Assembly (NCBI GenBank): GCA_030762895.1
Contig: CM061063.1
Location: 219,539,223-219,603,222, forward strand
Direction: 5' to 3'
Source of the DNA: Sophora flavescens
Taxonomy: Eukaryota; Streptophyta; Magnoliopsida; Fabales; Fabaceae
DNA: 64,000 nt
Part shown: piece after piece, positions 21,228-31,881 of the stretch
Layout of the letters: each line of letters starts with the position of its first letter
Position numbering within the stretch: position 1 is the first letter of the stretch
Notes under the pieces: model-generated
Told to the model about the DNA's origin: nothing
Database searches by the model: none
What the model saw: only the letters and a program-made list of their open reading frames with translations
Position numbers and translations under genes: made by a program

Positions 21228-24200
21228 ATGTGACGATTCATCCACCTGGAAGGGCGTCTCATCCTCTGCATCATCGATTTCTATGTGACCCTAGGCATGG
21301 TAGTGACAGCAACACACCAACCTCGTTTGTCCGTTCGCATTGCTGGATAAGGGACATAACAAACTTGTTTTGCATTATGAGCAATTATAAACGGATCAAA
21401 CTGTTGATATCTTCTATCCATGCGAATGTCCACAGTTCCATACTTGGGATCCACCTTTGTGCCTGTCCTCGATGGATGAAACCAGTTAAAATAAAATAAG
21501 ACTACTTTTTTAGGATAAGTAGTAGTATTGTATTGTAACTCATATATGTGTTTTATGACCCCATAAAAATCACCAGTACCTTCACCTTGTACGACAACTC
21601 CGCTATTAATTGTCTTTTTTCGTACATTTCATCTGTGTGGAATTTGTACCCATTAACAAAGTATGTATGCCATGATCTAACACCACTATAGGGCTTGTAC
21701 GCTAAATCTCTCAAGTGTTGATTAGTCACGCTTAATGGTTGGTGATACACCTACGAATAGGTAAGTCATATTAAATAATGACTTTTTCAAGTGGCAATTA
21801 AGTATGTATGCCATTCAGGAAAATCTGCATGTGTACAAGCAGAAGCATCTTGTTCACTTAATTGATTAATTTGCAGGAACACACCGACAAATAAAATGTG
21901 TACTATGTGTTAAAGGAGAAATTGATATAACAAGTGATACATTCAAAGATGGGTCATTTATACTTACTCATGATATGGTTTCACCTCTGTGCAATTTATC
22001 AAGACATGAACATGGGCCGATGCATACTCCTCATCGCTTAACCAGTAAGTAAGCTCCTTGCCAGCATGACGGCCAGGAATATTAAATACAGAATGCATAT
22101 AAGGATACCCTGCACTATAAGCATCTACCTCGTTCCTAATATTTCTCGGGGCCAACATAAAGTTGTTGAAATAGTGGGAACAGAAAGGAGTTGTCTCACA
22201 GTGTAAGTAAGACGCACAGATTGATCCTTCCACCCTAGCCTTGTTTTTAACTGATCGTTTAGAGTCGCCCATGAATCTAAGTAATAAAAAACATTAGTGA
22301 CAAGGCATTATTCAAGGGCCGCTAATTATTTAAATGTCAAAATATAATAAAATTACCTTTCAAACGGATACATCCACCTATATTATACTGGTCCACCAAG
22401 CCTCACTTCATATGCAAGATGGACAGGGAGATGTTCCATTGAGTCAAAAAATCCTGGGGGAAATACCCTCTCCATCTTGCACAGAATTATTGGAATGTTT
22501 TCTTCCATCTTCGTCAGACCATCCGCTCTTAATGTTGTAGAGCATAGATCTTTGAAGAAATGACCGATTTATGTAAGAGGGTTCGAAACATGCGGGGGCA
22601 GCGAGCCGAAATAAATAGGAAGCAAACACTCCATGAATACATGACAATCATGACTTTTCATCCCATGAAGCCTCCCCGTTCTTACATCAGCACATCGTGC
22701 CAAATTAGAGGAATAACCATCAGGGGTCCTAAGGTCTTTTAACCACCGAAAAATTGACTTCGGTTCATCGGCGGTTAGAGTGTAACAAGCTCTTGGTTTG
22801 ACCATTTTTCCATTAGGCTGCAGCTTCAGCTCGAAACCCTTTCGTCTACAGTACAGAGCTATGTCCATCATTGCCTTCTCATCGTCCTTCGTCTTGCCAG
22901 ACACATTCATAACCGTGTTAAAAATGTTGTCAAAGAAATTCTTCTCAATATGCATCACATCAAGGTTATGTCTTAACAGATTATCCTTCCAGTATGGTAG
23001 TTCCTAAAAAATATTTTGTTTTGTCCAGTTATGACATTCTCCATACCCTGGTAATTTTGAAACACCTGCTTCAGTGACTTTAGGAAGATCCCTAACCCGA
23101 CCCCATATTTGTTCAGGAGTCAACAAATGCGACGGACCTTCCTCTTTTCTCTGATTCTTTTTGAATGCTCGGATATTCCTTCGGAAGGGATGGTCAGGAT
23201 ATAAAAATCAACGATGAGAATCAATCCAGGAACTTTTGCCACCATACCTTAGGGTAAAAGCATTTCCATGTAATATGGGCACGCCAATTTACCGTGGGCC
23301 CCCAACTAGAGAGCATGCCATATGCAGGAAAATCATTGATAGTCCACATCATTGACACCCGCATCATAAAGTTTCGCTTCTTGGGAACGTCATACGTCAA
23401 CACGCCATCCCACAACTTCTTCAGATCATCGATCAGAGGCTACAAATATACATCTATCCCAACCTTTGGATTAGATGGTCCTGGTATGAGACAAGTCAAA
23501 AACATATAGGGTTTTGACATACACATCTTGGGAGGAAGATTGTATGGTGTAACAATCACTGGCCAACATGAATATGGTGAGGTTGACTCCTGAATGTACG
23601 GGGTAAAACCATCTGAGCACAGCCCAAGTCGTACATTACGAGGATATGCTGCAAAACCAGGGTGTACCCGATCGAAATGCTTCCAGGCTTCACCATCAGA
23701 CCAGTGGCGTATAAAGCCTACAGTTCCTTTATTTTCATAATGCCACCTCATCTGTCTCACATTTTACATTGATGCAAACAGTCTCTGTAACCTTGGAATT
23801 ATTGGCAGATAGAACATTGCATTCGCAGGAACTGGTTTGTTCTTACTACGGTCACTACTTTGAATGCGGTACCTGGGTGTCTGACAAAATTCACATTCTT
23901 CCAGCGAGCTGTCATTTGTGCCCGAAGAACTGTCATAATATAGCATGCACCCATTCGGACAACAATCAATCCTCTTAGCCCCCAATCCTAGTTTCGACAC
24001 CAACCGCTTCGCATCATAATAACTTTTTGGCAACAACTCTTTGAAGGGTGTCACATCTTGAAGCATTTTACAAAAAAACTCCAAACACTGCTCGGGGACA
24101 TTCCAATTGGACTTGCAAGCTAGAAGCCTAACACAAATTGATAATTTTGAATATGACGCTCCTTCAAACAACGGCTAATTGGTCTCTAACAAAAGATTGT

Positions 24201-24664
24201 AGAATCTCTGTGCCGATTCATTAGGAGGCTCTTCCATGTCATTAGACTTATCCGCCTTAAAATTCCCATGTTGCCCAAGATAGTCATCCACCATCATATG
24301 CATTGATTGGAGTTGTTCGATCGTCGTGTAAGCCACTTCCTGATGGACCCATGTCAAGATCATCACCACCGACTTCATTCAGATCAATATCCAGCAACTC
24401 CTCACCATGATCAGTCAATATCCAATAATTTGGCTTGAACCCACATATGTATAAGTGTAACTTCACATCATCATCACTCAAAACCGTCATACAATTGCAC
24501 TTTATGCATGGACATCTAATCCCCCCTTCTTCGGCATAATCACAATGTTGCTTGGCTTTCGATATAAACTACTCAACTCCATCTACAAATGATTGTTTCA
24601 GAAGTCGTCTCCCAGACTCGTTCCTATCATACACCCAACTACGACTCGGGGGATAATATTCCAT
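21228..24664 (-). pseudogene. TNP2-type CACTA transposase, right copy, broken
   Basis: Counterpart of 2461-5900, read from 24664 leftwards, with the same domain order: transposase-associated domain, Transposase_21 core (LCSDGFTPY, HIEKNFFDN, KSHDCHVFMECLLP), DUF4218-like and DUF4216-like parts. The Gln codon that is a stop at 2920 on the left is intact here, but a private TAG lies a few codons on, after LLLETN near 24175. The TAG after VGIDVYL and the TAA in the DUF4218 region are shared with the left copy and therefore older than the duplication. HIEKN here is the more usual form of this motif than HIEKD in the left copy. Confidence 0.85.
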
Positions 24665-25225
24665 CCTTCTACATTTTCAGATTAATTGATGTATTTTTAA
24701 ACATGATACTATAACTCCGAATCGCTCCCTTTCCTTTAAAGGTGTGGCCCTACCCCATTCGAGGAAAAAAAATTTCACCATTGTATTATACTAGTTACTC
24801 ATAACTTCTCATGTCTTATAGCTGACGAAATTTCGAAAGCATCTCCCATCGGTCTCCAAGTACATGACTTGACCACGGTAAGATACCACAATCAAGTATG
24901 GACCCGGAGAACAAAAGGAAATGCTTCGACCCTAAATTTCATAAAATATTTAACAAATGAGAATCACCGAGTAACTATCAGTGGAGAAAAAGTTTCTTCC
25001 CAAACCGTCCCAATTGGACAATTCATGATTCAATAAAATGAGCGATACCATGACTACGAGTACACATGCTTAATAATATTGAACCTTGAACGAGAATCTA
25101 CGGTTTTTCTCAACAACGTACAATTAATTTACTCTATAAGCCATATAACTTTAAACAACAACACTTAAAATTTGGCACACAAACACATAAGTAAAACTAT
25201 TGGGACTAACATAATTTCATACTAA

Positions 25226-25434
25226 TTAACAACATAAACAATTTAAAACAAATTTAAGTAAATAAAAAAGTTAACAATAAACTAAGTAATTTCCAAATTT
25301 CACTTAAACAGCATAATTTCTCAAACATATTTAACAACATAAACAATTTAAAACAAATTTAAGTAAATAAAAATTTAACAATAAACTACGTAATTTCCAA
25401 ATTTTACTTAAATAGCATAATTTCTCAAACAAAC
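25226..25434. repeat. 105-bp tandem duplication
   Basis: Two adjacent copies of an AT-rich unit that starts TTAACAACATAAACAATTTA, at 25226 and 25331, with a few differences. It lies in the 5' non-coding part of CACTA B beyond the site of the element A insertion. Confidence 0.85.
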
Positions 25435-25476
25435 TAGCTAGACACTACACCACATAATTTTATACAAACTACATAA

Positions 25477-25905
25477 TTTGAAAAGGTCCATGCTTGTGGA
25501 TCTGCTAAGGAAATCTGTGATACTCTAGAAGTTACTCGTGAAGGAACAACAAAAGTGAAAGAAACAAAGATAAACATGCTTGTACGAGAGTATGAATTAT
25601 TTACTATGGAAGAAGGATAAAGTATTGCTCAGATGATAGGAAGATTTCATACTATCACAAATAATCTGAAGTCACTGGGAAAATCTACACCAATGCTGAG
25701 AAAGTTGGCAAAATTCTAAGAAGTCTACCCAAACAGTGGAGACCTCTGGTTAAAGCAATAACTCAAGCCAAAGATCTCACAACTCTTCAAATGAGTGATC
25801 TTCTTGGAACTTTACAAGTTCATGGGTAGGAGCTGAATGAAGATAGCTCAAATAAGAAAGGAAAGACCATTGCTCTCAAGGTAGAGAAAGGATCTTCAAA
25901 AGCTC
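25477..25905 (+). pseudogene. Copia gag fragment
   Basis: Short, frameshifted scrap of a Ty1/copia gag (UBN2-type) region. Frames give KILRSLPKQWRPLVKAITQA, DLLGTLQVHG and GKTIALKVEKGSS, which resemble the C1 gag at about 34070-34260. It has no LTR or zinc knuckle. It ends at a CT/TA-rich stretch next to the long LTR-like sequence. Confidence 0.7.
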
Positions 25906-26243
25906 TCTCTCTCTATATATATATAATTCCATATAGGAAGAGAAAACAAAAAGAAAATATGCAAGTGTGAGATACCAATATATGGATTAATCACAATAAC
26001 CATATGCACGACACAAAAAACATCATGTAGGCATACAAAGTCATATATCATAAAATTCTCGAAAAATAAACAAGTATTATATCAATGGGTTTCATACCCG
26101 AACAATCATCGTCTTTTGGAAGAAAATAATGCATGACACTTCAATATTTAGGCTCTAACTTAATCTCCGGAGATCCCATCATCATTCTATGAGTGGATCA
26201 AACTCAATTACCCAAATAAGGCACAACGTGATTAATTTAGCAT

Positions 26244-26341
26244 AGCACACTGTCCAATACAGGATGCAGTGATCAACGCTTATGGATTCCATAGCACAAT
26301 GTCCAACACAAGGCATGGTGATCAACATATATAGATTTCAT
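26244..26341. repeat. 49-bp imperfect tandem repeat
   Basis: Two adjacent units beginning AGCACACTGTCCAATACAGG and AGCACAATGTCCAACACAAG, inside the LTR-like sequence. A third, weaker copy follows at about 26355. Confidence 0.7.
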
Positions 26342-28364
26342 TGTTCATCAAGGCACAATGCTGCAACATGATGTGAATACCCCGACCATCAAGGCATCGC
26401 TCTTAACAACGCGGGGCACGTCTGCCAAATAATGCATGTAAAACATTTTATTGTCATTGCTTTTCTTTGTGTTTATTCTTTCCTTGTCAAAACTCAAAGG
26501 CTAACGACCATTCATAATATTCATCGTTTAAGAATTTTTAACGTCAAAACGGGACACAAAGTCCGAGTGTTTAATCACAACGCCTTAAACCGATGCACCA
26601 GTCTTAGGCTTGTGGTCATAGAAAAACAACATTCACCTTTAACAACATTCATCACAACATGATCAGGACACAAAGTCCACAACAATGTGACATGGATTAA
26701 AGATCTATGTGTTTATTACAGAATGCTAGTATCCTGATGTCTCCTATACTAGATTCGCATTTTAACGTTTTTATTATTTTTCGTTCAGTGAAATACAAAT
26801 ACAAAATGAAACCTCCGCAACTAATCCAAGTTTGCTGGAATATTTTTGTTGAATAAAAGTATTTTACAGAAAATCCCTTTTCACTGAAATTCATTTATAA
26901 ATGTTAAGTTATAGAGAAATCCATTTTTATCTCAAATCTACCTTCTTTTGAAATTCTTCCTTTTTCCGAAAAAACATTAGAAATTTGTAAAAATACCTTC
27001 TAAAATCATTGCTAACCCAAAATATTTCAAATCATTTTTCTCATGGATTTTTCTTTATAAAACACATTTCTAAATTGTTTCTTTTTACACTAAAATTATT
27101 TATAAGTTAAATACTTTTCCTCTAACTTTAAAATATCTCAACACTTAGTTCTTAAAATGATTTTCCACCTCATTTTTGAAAAATATAACATACTAAAATA
27201 TATTTCTTTTTCAATTTCCTCCTTATCCTCATCCTTTTATCAAAAGAGATTAACACATAAATCTTATTATTCTTAATGTTCCTCATGAAGCTTTTTAAGA
27301 CTTTTATCTCAATAATTAATTGAGCACTGACGAATGTCAGGCTTCTGAAACAACAATCAACAATAGAATAATTCTCACATCAATATCAGAACAGATAATA
27401 CAGTACATGACTTATATGAAAGCTATAACATCTTCAAATAAATCATTAAGCTCGGACATTTAAAATAGACAATTTGATCACATACGATAACTCAGACAAA
27501 CACAATAAACCTCAGGACAAACTTAATAGACGACAAATAATAGCATATAGCTATTGGAACATCCCCCAGGCAGTCTCCTCTTACATGATTCAAAAGCAGA
27601 AAAGTTTCTCGTTTCTTGTTGTGTACAACGATCTTCCTCAACTTGGTTCGTGACGGAAGTCTAAAGATTTAACATATAAGTTAAAACAACAAAAACATGT
27701 AGTCTATCCTAGGCAAAGGTTTCGGCCATGATGATCAAATAAGGTTTGAGAAGTCAAACTTTCACTAACTCATGGATTAATGATCCTTAAGTATTAGATA
27801 TTCATAATCAATGATCATTTTACAAGGATTGAAAAAAAACTCCTCTAAGCCACAAGCTTAGGGTTTCAACCAAGGTTCATAAAATAGGCTAGAGATTTTC
27901 AAACTTCTCAAGCTTTTAGGTTTAACAACAAAAGGCATTAAAGAGCTCAAATCAATGGTCCTATTTCACAAATTGAAACAAAACTTTATTGCTCCTTAAC
28001 TACATAGGTTCGGCCTCTTTATAAAAATAGGGGAGGAAAATTTTCCTTGAAGCATGCTCTTAGATAATGAATATAAAGATCATTGTGAGTCCATAGAAAT
28101 TGGTTTCAAGTCAAACGGATTTTTCTACTCATTTCTAGAGATTTTAGAAGTTTATGGATCTAAGAATTTCAAATAGAAGAACATGGCATAACTCAACAAA
28201 TAAATGAAGGAAAGAACTTAGATGGGTAAGATAAGGAAGTATTACCCTTGGATCTTGAAGAAAAAGAGTGTAGATGATGAACTCTTGAAGAAATCAATGA
28301 AGTTTTTGAAGTAGAAAAGCTTGGTTATGTAAGAGTAGAAAGCATGAATGAAAAAAAATGAGGG

Positions 28365-28372
28365 TTTATATA
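28365..28372 (-). promoter_or_regulatory. TATA box of the reversed LTR-like sequence
   Basis: TATATAAA on the minus strand, in the context CCTATATAAACCC, with a T-rich stretch downstream, as in plant LTR promoters. Confidence 0.45.
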
Positions 28373-28922
28373 GGAAAGGAGGGTGTGGCCGTGTGGGAAG
28401 GAGAGAGGAGAAGAGCTTGGAGTGCAAGTTTTGCTTAGGGGTTGTTTGGATAATTAGATGAGTGATTAATGGGTTTTTGGAGTAAAATACTGTATAATCT
28501 AAGTCTTCATCATTACTTTCTTGGATGTGACACTTGACATCAATCCATCAAGTCACTTCAGTCACCTCAGCTCTCCATCCTACTTCGTTGTTTACCCGAT
28601 TAAAGTTTTCAATCATAATTTTCGAAGATTTCACTCGGATAAAATATTATATTTTATTTCCGAACGTAAATTTTAGAAAAATACTAAAGTCGTTGGAAAC
28701 ACGACAAAAACACTAACCATTCCGTTCACGGGTCAAAATTAGGTTTTCTGCTCGATAAACTTTAACTGTCAGTGAAAACCCAGACTGATTTTCGTCTGAA
28801 TTTTCAACCAAAAATTTAACCGTAACTCTCTACGGTAAGGTAGAGCATGACTATGATTTTGGTTTATCCAAAATCATTTTATTGATTTTAACAAAAATCA
28901 ACATATATAAACATATAACTCA

Positions 28923-29913
28923 TACCGGGGATAGGACCTATATCAGTAGCTCCTTATCGGATGTCACCTGTAGAGTTGGCAGAGTTAAAGAAACAACTGG
29001 ATGATATGATGAAGAAGGAATTTATTAGACCGAGTGTGTCACCTTGGGGAGCACTGGTATTGTTTGTGAGGAAAAAGGATGGGAATTTTAGGTTGTGTAC
29101 GGATTACAGGCAGTTGAATAAGGTGACAATCAAGAACAAATACCCATTTCCTAGGATAGATGATCTGATGGATCATTTGAAGGGAGCTTCAGTGTTTTCT
29201 AAGATAGTCTTAAGATCCGGATACATCAGATTTGGGTAAAGAAAGAGGATATACCCAAGACAGCTTTCAGGACGAGGTATGGACACTATGAGTACCTAGT
29301 TATGCCTTTTGGTGTAACTAATGCTCCAGCGGTGTTCATGGTTTACATGAATAGGATCTTTAGACCTTTCATCAACAAATTCGTAGTGGTGTTTATAGAT
29401 GATATTCTTATTTACTCCCGTAGCCGGGAAGAACACGAGGAACACCTGAGGGTTGTGTTGCAAGTGCTGAAAGATAGGCAGTTGTACGCTAAGCTATCCA
29501 AGTGTGAAATTTGGTTAGAGGAAATACAGTTCTTAGGACATATAATCAACAAGGAAGGGATAACTGTGGATCCAGTTAAGGTAGATGCTATGATTAAGTG
29601 GTAAAGGCCTAAGTCAGTGAGTGAGGTGAGGAGTTTCCTAGGTTTAGCGGGGTATTACAGGAGGTTCATTGAAGGCTTCTCGAAGATTACGTTGCCTATG
29701 ACACAATTAATGAGAAAGGGTATGGAGTTTGTTTGGACGTAAAAGTACGAAGAGAGCTTTCAAAAGCTAAAGAGAAGTTGACTACATCCCCAGTGCTGAC
29801 ATTACCAGATAGTTGTGGCTTATGCTTCCCGACAGTTGAGGGTTCATGAAAGAAATTACCCGACCCATGATCTGGAGTTAGCAGCTATAGTGTTCGCGTT
29901 GAAGATATGGCGA
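28923..29913 (+). pseudogene. G1 reverse transcriptase and RNase H, first part
   Basis: Begins mid-protein at PGIGPISVAPYRMSP, the linker just before RT. RT motifs seen: FVRKKDGNFRLCTDYRQLNK, then after a frameshift at about 29237 MPFGVTNAPAVFM and VVFIDDILIYSRS with the catalytic YIDD-like FIDD. A TAA at 29602 and another at 29741 interrupt it. Between LPDSCG and VAYASRQLRVHERNYPTHD the segment that should carry the first RNase H Asp is deleted. The frame is then cut at 29913 by the solo LTR. Confidence 0.85.
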
Positions 29914-31229
29914 TGATAATTCACTAGATTATCTAGTTTTATTCTAGAGTTTCTTGTGAATTTTACTATATTGATGAGTTGCATTCTGAATTAGTACTCA
30001 ACTTTGGGTTTGTTTTCCTTAAGCGGTGTTTAGAGTCTTTGAATGTATATTCTTTGTTTTAATTAGGAAATTGAGTATTTTTCTGTGATTTTCTAGTGTG
30101 AATAAAGTTCAGGTTCATACATGAGCTTGGGAAGGATAAAAGTGAAGCCTGGGAGAAAGGAAGAGAAGCAAGAAGAGACTGGAAATTTTGAGTCATCCTC
30201 CTAGCGGATGGACCATTCGCCCCGCGGATGGACCAATCACCCCGCGGATGGTGTACTTCTAGACTGAGCTAGGATTTAAATTTTGCCCCGCGAAATGTAA
30301 TTCGCCCGGCGAATCGCTGATACCAGAACTTATAAATTATGGCATTTTGTACGGAAATAGGGTTCCACTCTTTGTTCTTTTGGCTGCGTCTCCCTCTGTT
30401 TGGCTGCGCCCAGACCCTTCTTTTCTTATTTCCATGTTGGTTTCTTTGACAATGTTTTTTATTCCTTTCATTATGGAGTAAATCCCCCTTTTCTAGGGTG
30501 ACGATGTAATCGCGTGATGACGATTTGGTGATTTTATTTCAGTTTTTCCTTAATTTCTTCTTCTCTTTCTTTTGTATTTTATTCTCTGTTCTTAATGCTT
30601 CTAATTGCTTGATCATCAATTAGATAATAGACTAATCATAATGAAATCGACAGGAGATTTATGTGTCAAGGGTATTGAGATAAAACCATAGGGTTAATAC
30701 GGATAGAGATATATCGTAGGAGCTTTATGCAACTTCAATAGAGAATCATAGAACTTAATGAATTTCTTGATAAATAATCATCATAGAGATATAGTAGATT
30801 AGGGATTAAGCGATGTGTTCTAGCGTACTCGAGAGAGACATTAGAATAAATTAGGATTCTTGGTTGACATTAGAAATTGATTAGAAATCAGGAAGAATTG
30901 ATATAATTGAATCAAACCAAGTGGGATAAGTATTTCTTGTCTATGAGGAATGCGTATTCATAGCATTAGTGAAATTGGATCCCTAGGATTTTCTTTAATT
31001 GTTTGTTCCGTGTTTATCTTTGCTTTTTAATTAATTCAAAAATCCAAAAATATATATTTTAATTTCTTTTCATAATTTTTATCATAAACAAATCCTCAAT
31101 TTATTTTGGTCTAAATAGTTGTTGAATTTTTGAAGTGGTACTTGGTCACCCAATCCCTGAGTTCGACCTCGGTATCTCACCGTGTTTTTATTACTTGCTT
31201 CGATCTAGTACACTTGCCAGAGCCCATCA
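29914..31229 (+). mobile_element. Solo LTR inserted in G1 RNase H
   Basis: A 1,316-bp insertion that starts TGATAATTCACTAG, ends GAGCCCATCA and is flanked by a perfect 5-bp direct repeat GGCGA (29909-29913 and 31230-31234). Removing it rejoins the RNase H frame (ALKIWR then HYLYGAKFNVFSDHNSLKYL). TG...CA ends, the 5-bp duplication and the absence of coding sequence identify a solo LTR left by recombination between the LTRs of a retrotransposon. It contains imperfect repeats of GCGGATGGACCA near 30197-30252. Strand follows the TATTACTTGC...ACTTGCCAGAGC end typical of gypsy LTR 3' ends. Confidence 0.85.
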
Positions 31230-31234
31230 GGCGA

Positions 31235-31876
31235 CACTATCTTTATGGAGCTAAGTTTAATGTGTTCAGCGATCACAATAGTTTAAAGTATTTGTTTGAT
31301 CAAAATGAGCTGAACATGACGCAGCGTAGATGGATGGAATTTATTAAGGATTATGAGTTTGATCTTCAATACCATCCTGGGAAAACGAATGTAGTGGCGG
31401 ATGCACTAAGTAGGAAATCTTTACATGTGTCCGCGATGATGGTGAAAGAGATGGAGTTGCTTGAACAGTTTAGAGATATGAACCTAGGTATGGATTTGAC
31501 TGAGGATAGAATATGCTTAGGTATGATCACCATCAGTAGTGAGTTTTTGAGAGACCTTAAAGCTAAGCAGGATCAGGATGAATATCTACAGGAGGTGAGT
31601 CGAGGCATAGATGAGGGTAAGGTTTCAGAGTTTAGGAAAGGATCTGATGGCGTGTTGAGGTTTAGGGATAGGATATGTGTGCCAGAGAACTTAGAGATTA
31701 GGAAGATGATATTAGAGGAGGCACATAAGAGTAAGCTGAATTTCCACCCAGGATCCACCAAGATGTATCAAGACTTGAAGAAAATGTTTTGGCGGCCAAA
31801 GATGAAGAAAGAAGTCGCGGAGTATGTTCTATCCTGTTTGGTTTGTCAGAAAGCTAAGATAGAGCATCAGAAGCCC
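31235..31876 (+). pseudogene. G1 RNase H end and integrase zinc-binding region
   Basis: Continues G1 after the solo LTR: FSDHNSLKYLFDQNELNMTQ and the RNase H end GKTNVVADALSRKS, then the integrase N-terminal HHCC region with AHKSKLNFHPGSTKMYQDL and CLVCQKAKIEHQKPGG. This stretch is open, one of the longest intact pieces of the element. It is cut after KPGG by the insertion of C1 and resumes at 54844. Confidence 0.9.
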
Positions 31877-31881
31877 GGAGG

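Larger units (their letters stand above)
13954..25050 (-). repeat. Right arm of the 11-kb inverted repeat
   Basis: Inverted copy of 2071-12933. It starts at the shared TCCTTTAATACAAG at 13954 and can be followed to CCA at 25048-25050, where the left arm is interrupted by element A. It may extend past 25050, but the matching left sequence would lie outside the window. It keeps one exon that the left arm has lost and carries its own private stops, so the arms have evolved apart since duplication. Confidence 0.9.
18052..25434 (-). mobile_element. CACTA element B, right copy (inverted)
   Basis: Second copy of CACTA B on the minus strand. Its 3' terminus CACTAAAAAAAGGGG starts at 18052; the usual CACTAC has changed to CACTAA here. 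It contains inverted Transposase_24-type and TNP2-type genes. The 5' side runs past the point where element A interrupts the left copy and includes a 105-bp tandem duplication. No matching TAGTG-type 5' terminus was found before the copia gag scrap at 25477, so the 5' end is probably truncated. Confidence 0.8.
25925..28922 (-). repeat. LTR-like sequence in reverse orientation
   Basis: About 3 kb without coding potential. On the minus strand it has LTR features: a possible start TGAGTTATATG (complement of the bases ending at 28922), then a TATA box CCTATATAAACCC (TTTATATA at 28365-28372), followed by a T-rich leader. Its right edge abuts the truncated gypsy RT at 28923. The left edge and a target duplication were not found, so it may be a truncated or solo LTR of a Ty3/gypsy element. 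Confidence 0.45.

Noticed and set aside
2071..25050. The inverted repeat as a mirrored assembly artefact
   Set aside because: The arms differ in many substitutions, in private stops, in a 225-bp indel, in microsatellite length and in the element A insertion. A mirrored artefact would be near identical. Long-read support is still worth having at the centre.
25443..25448. CACTAC as the 5' terminus of CACTA B in the right arm
   Set aside because: CACTA B is on the minus strand here, so its 5' terminus should read GTAGTG on the plus strand. This CACTAC has the wrong orientation and no subterminal repeats beside it.
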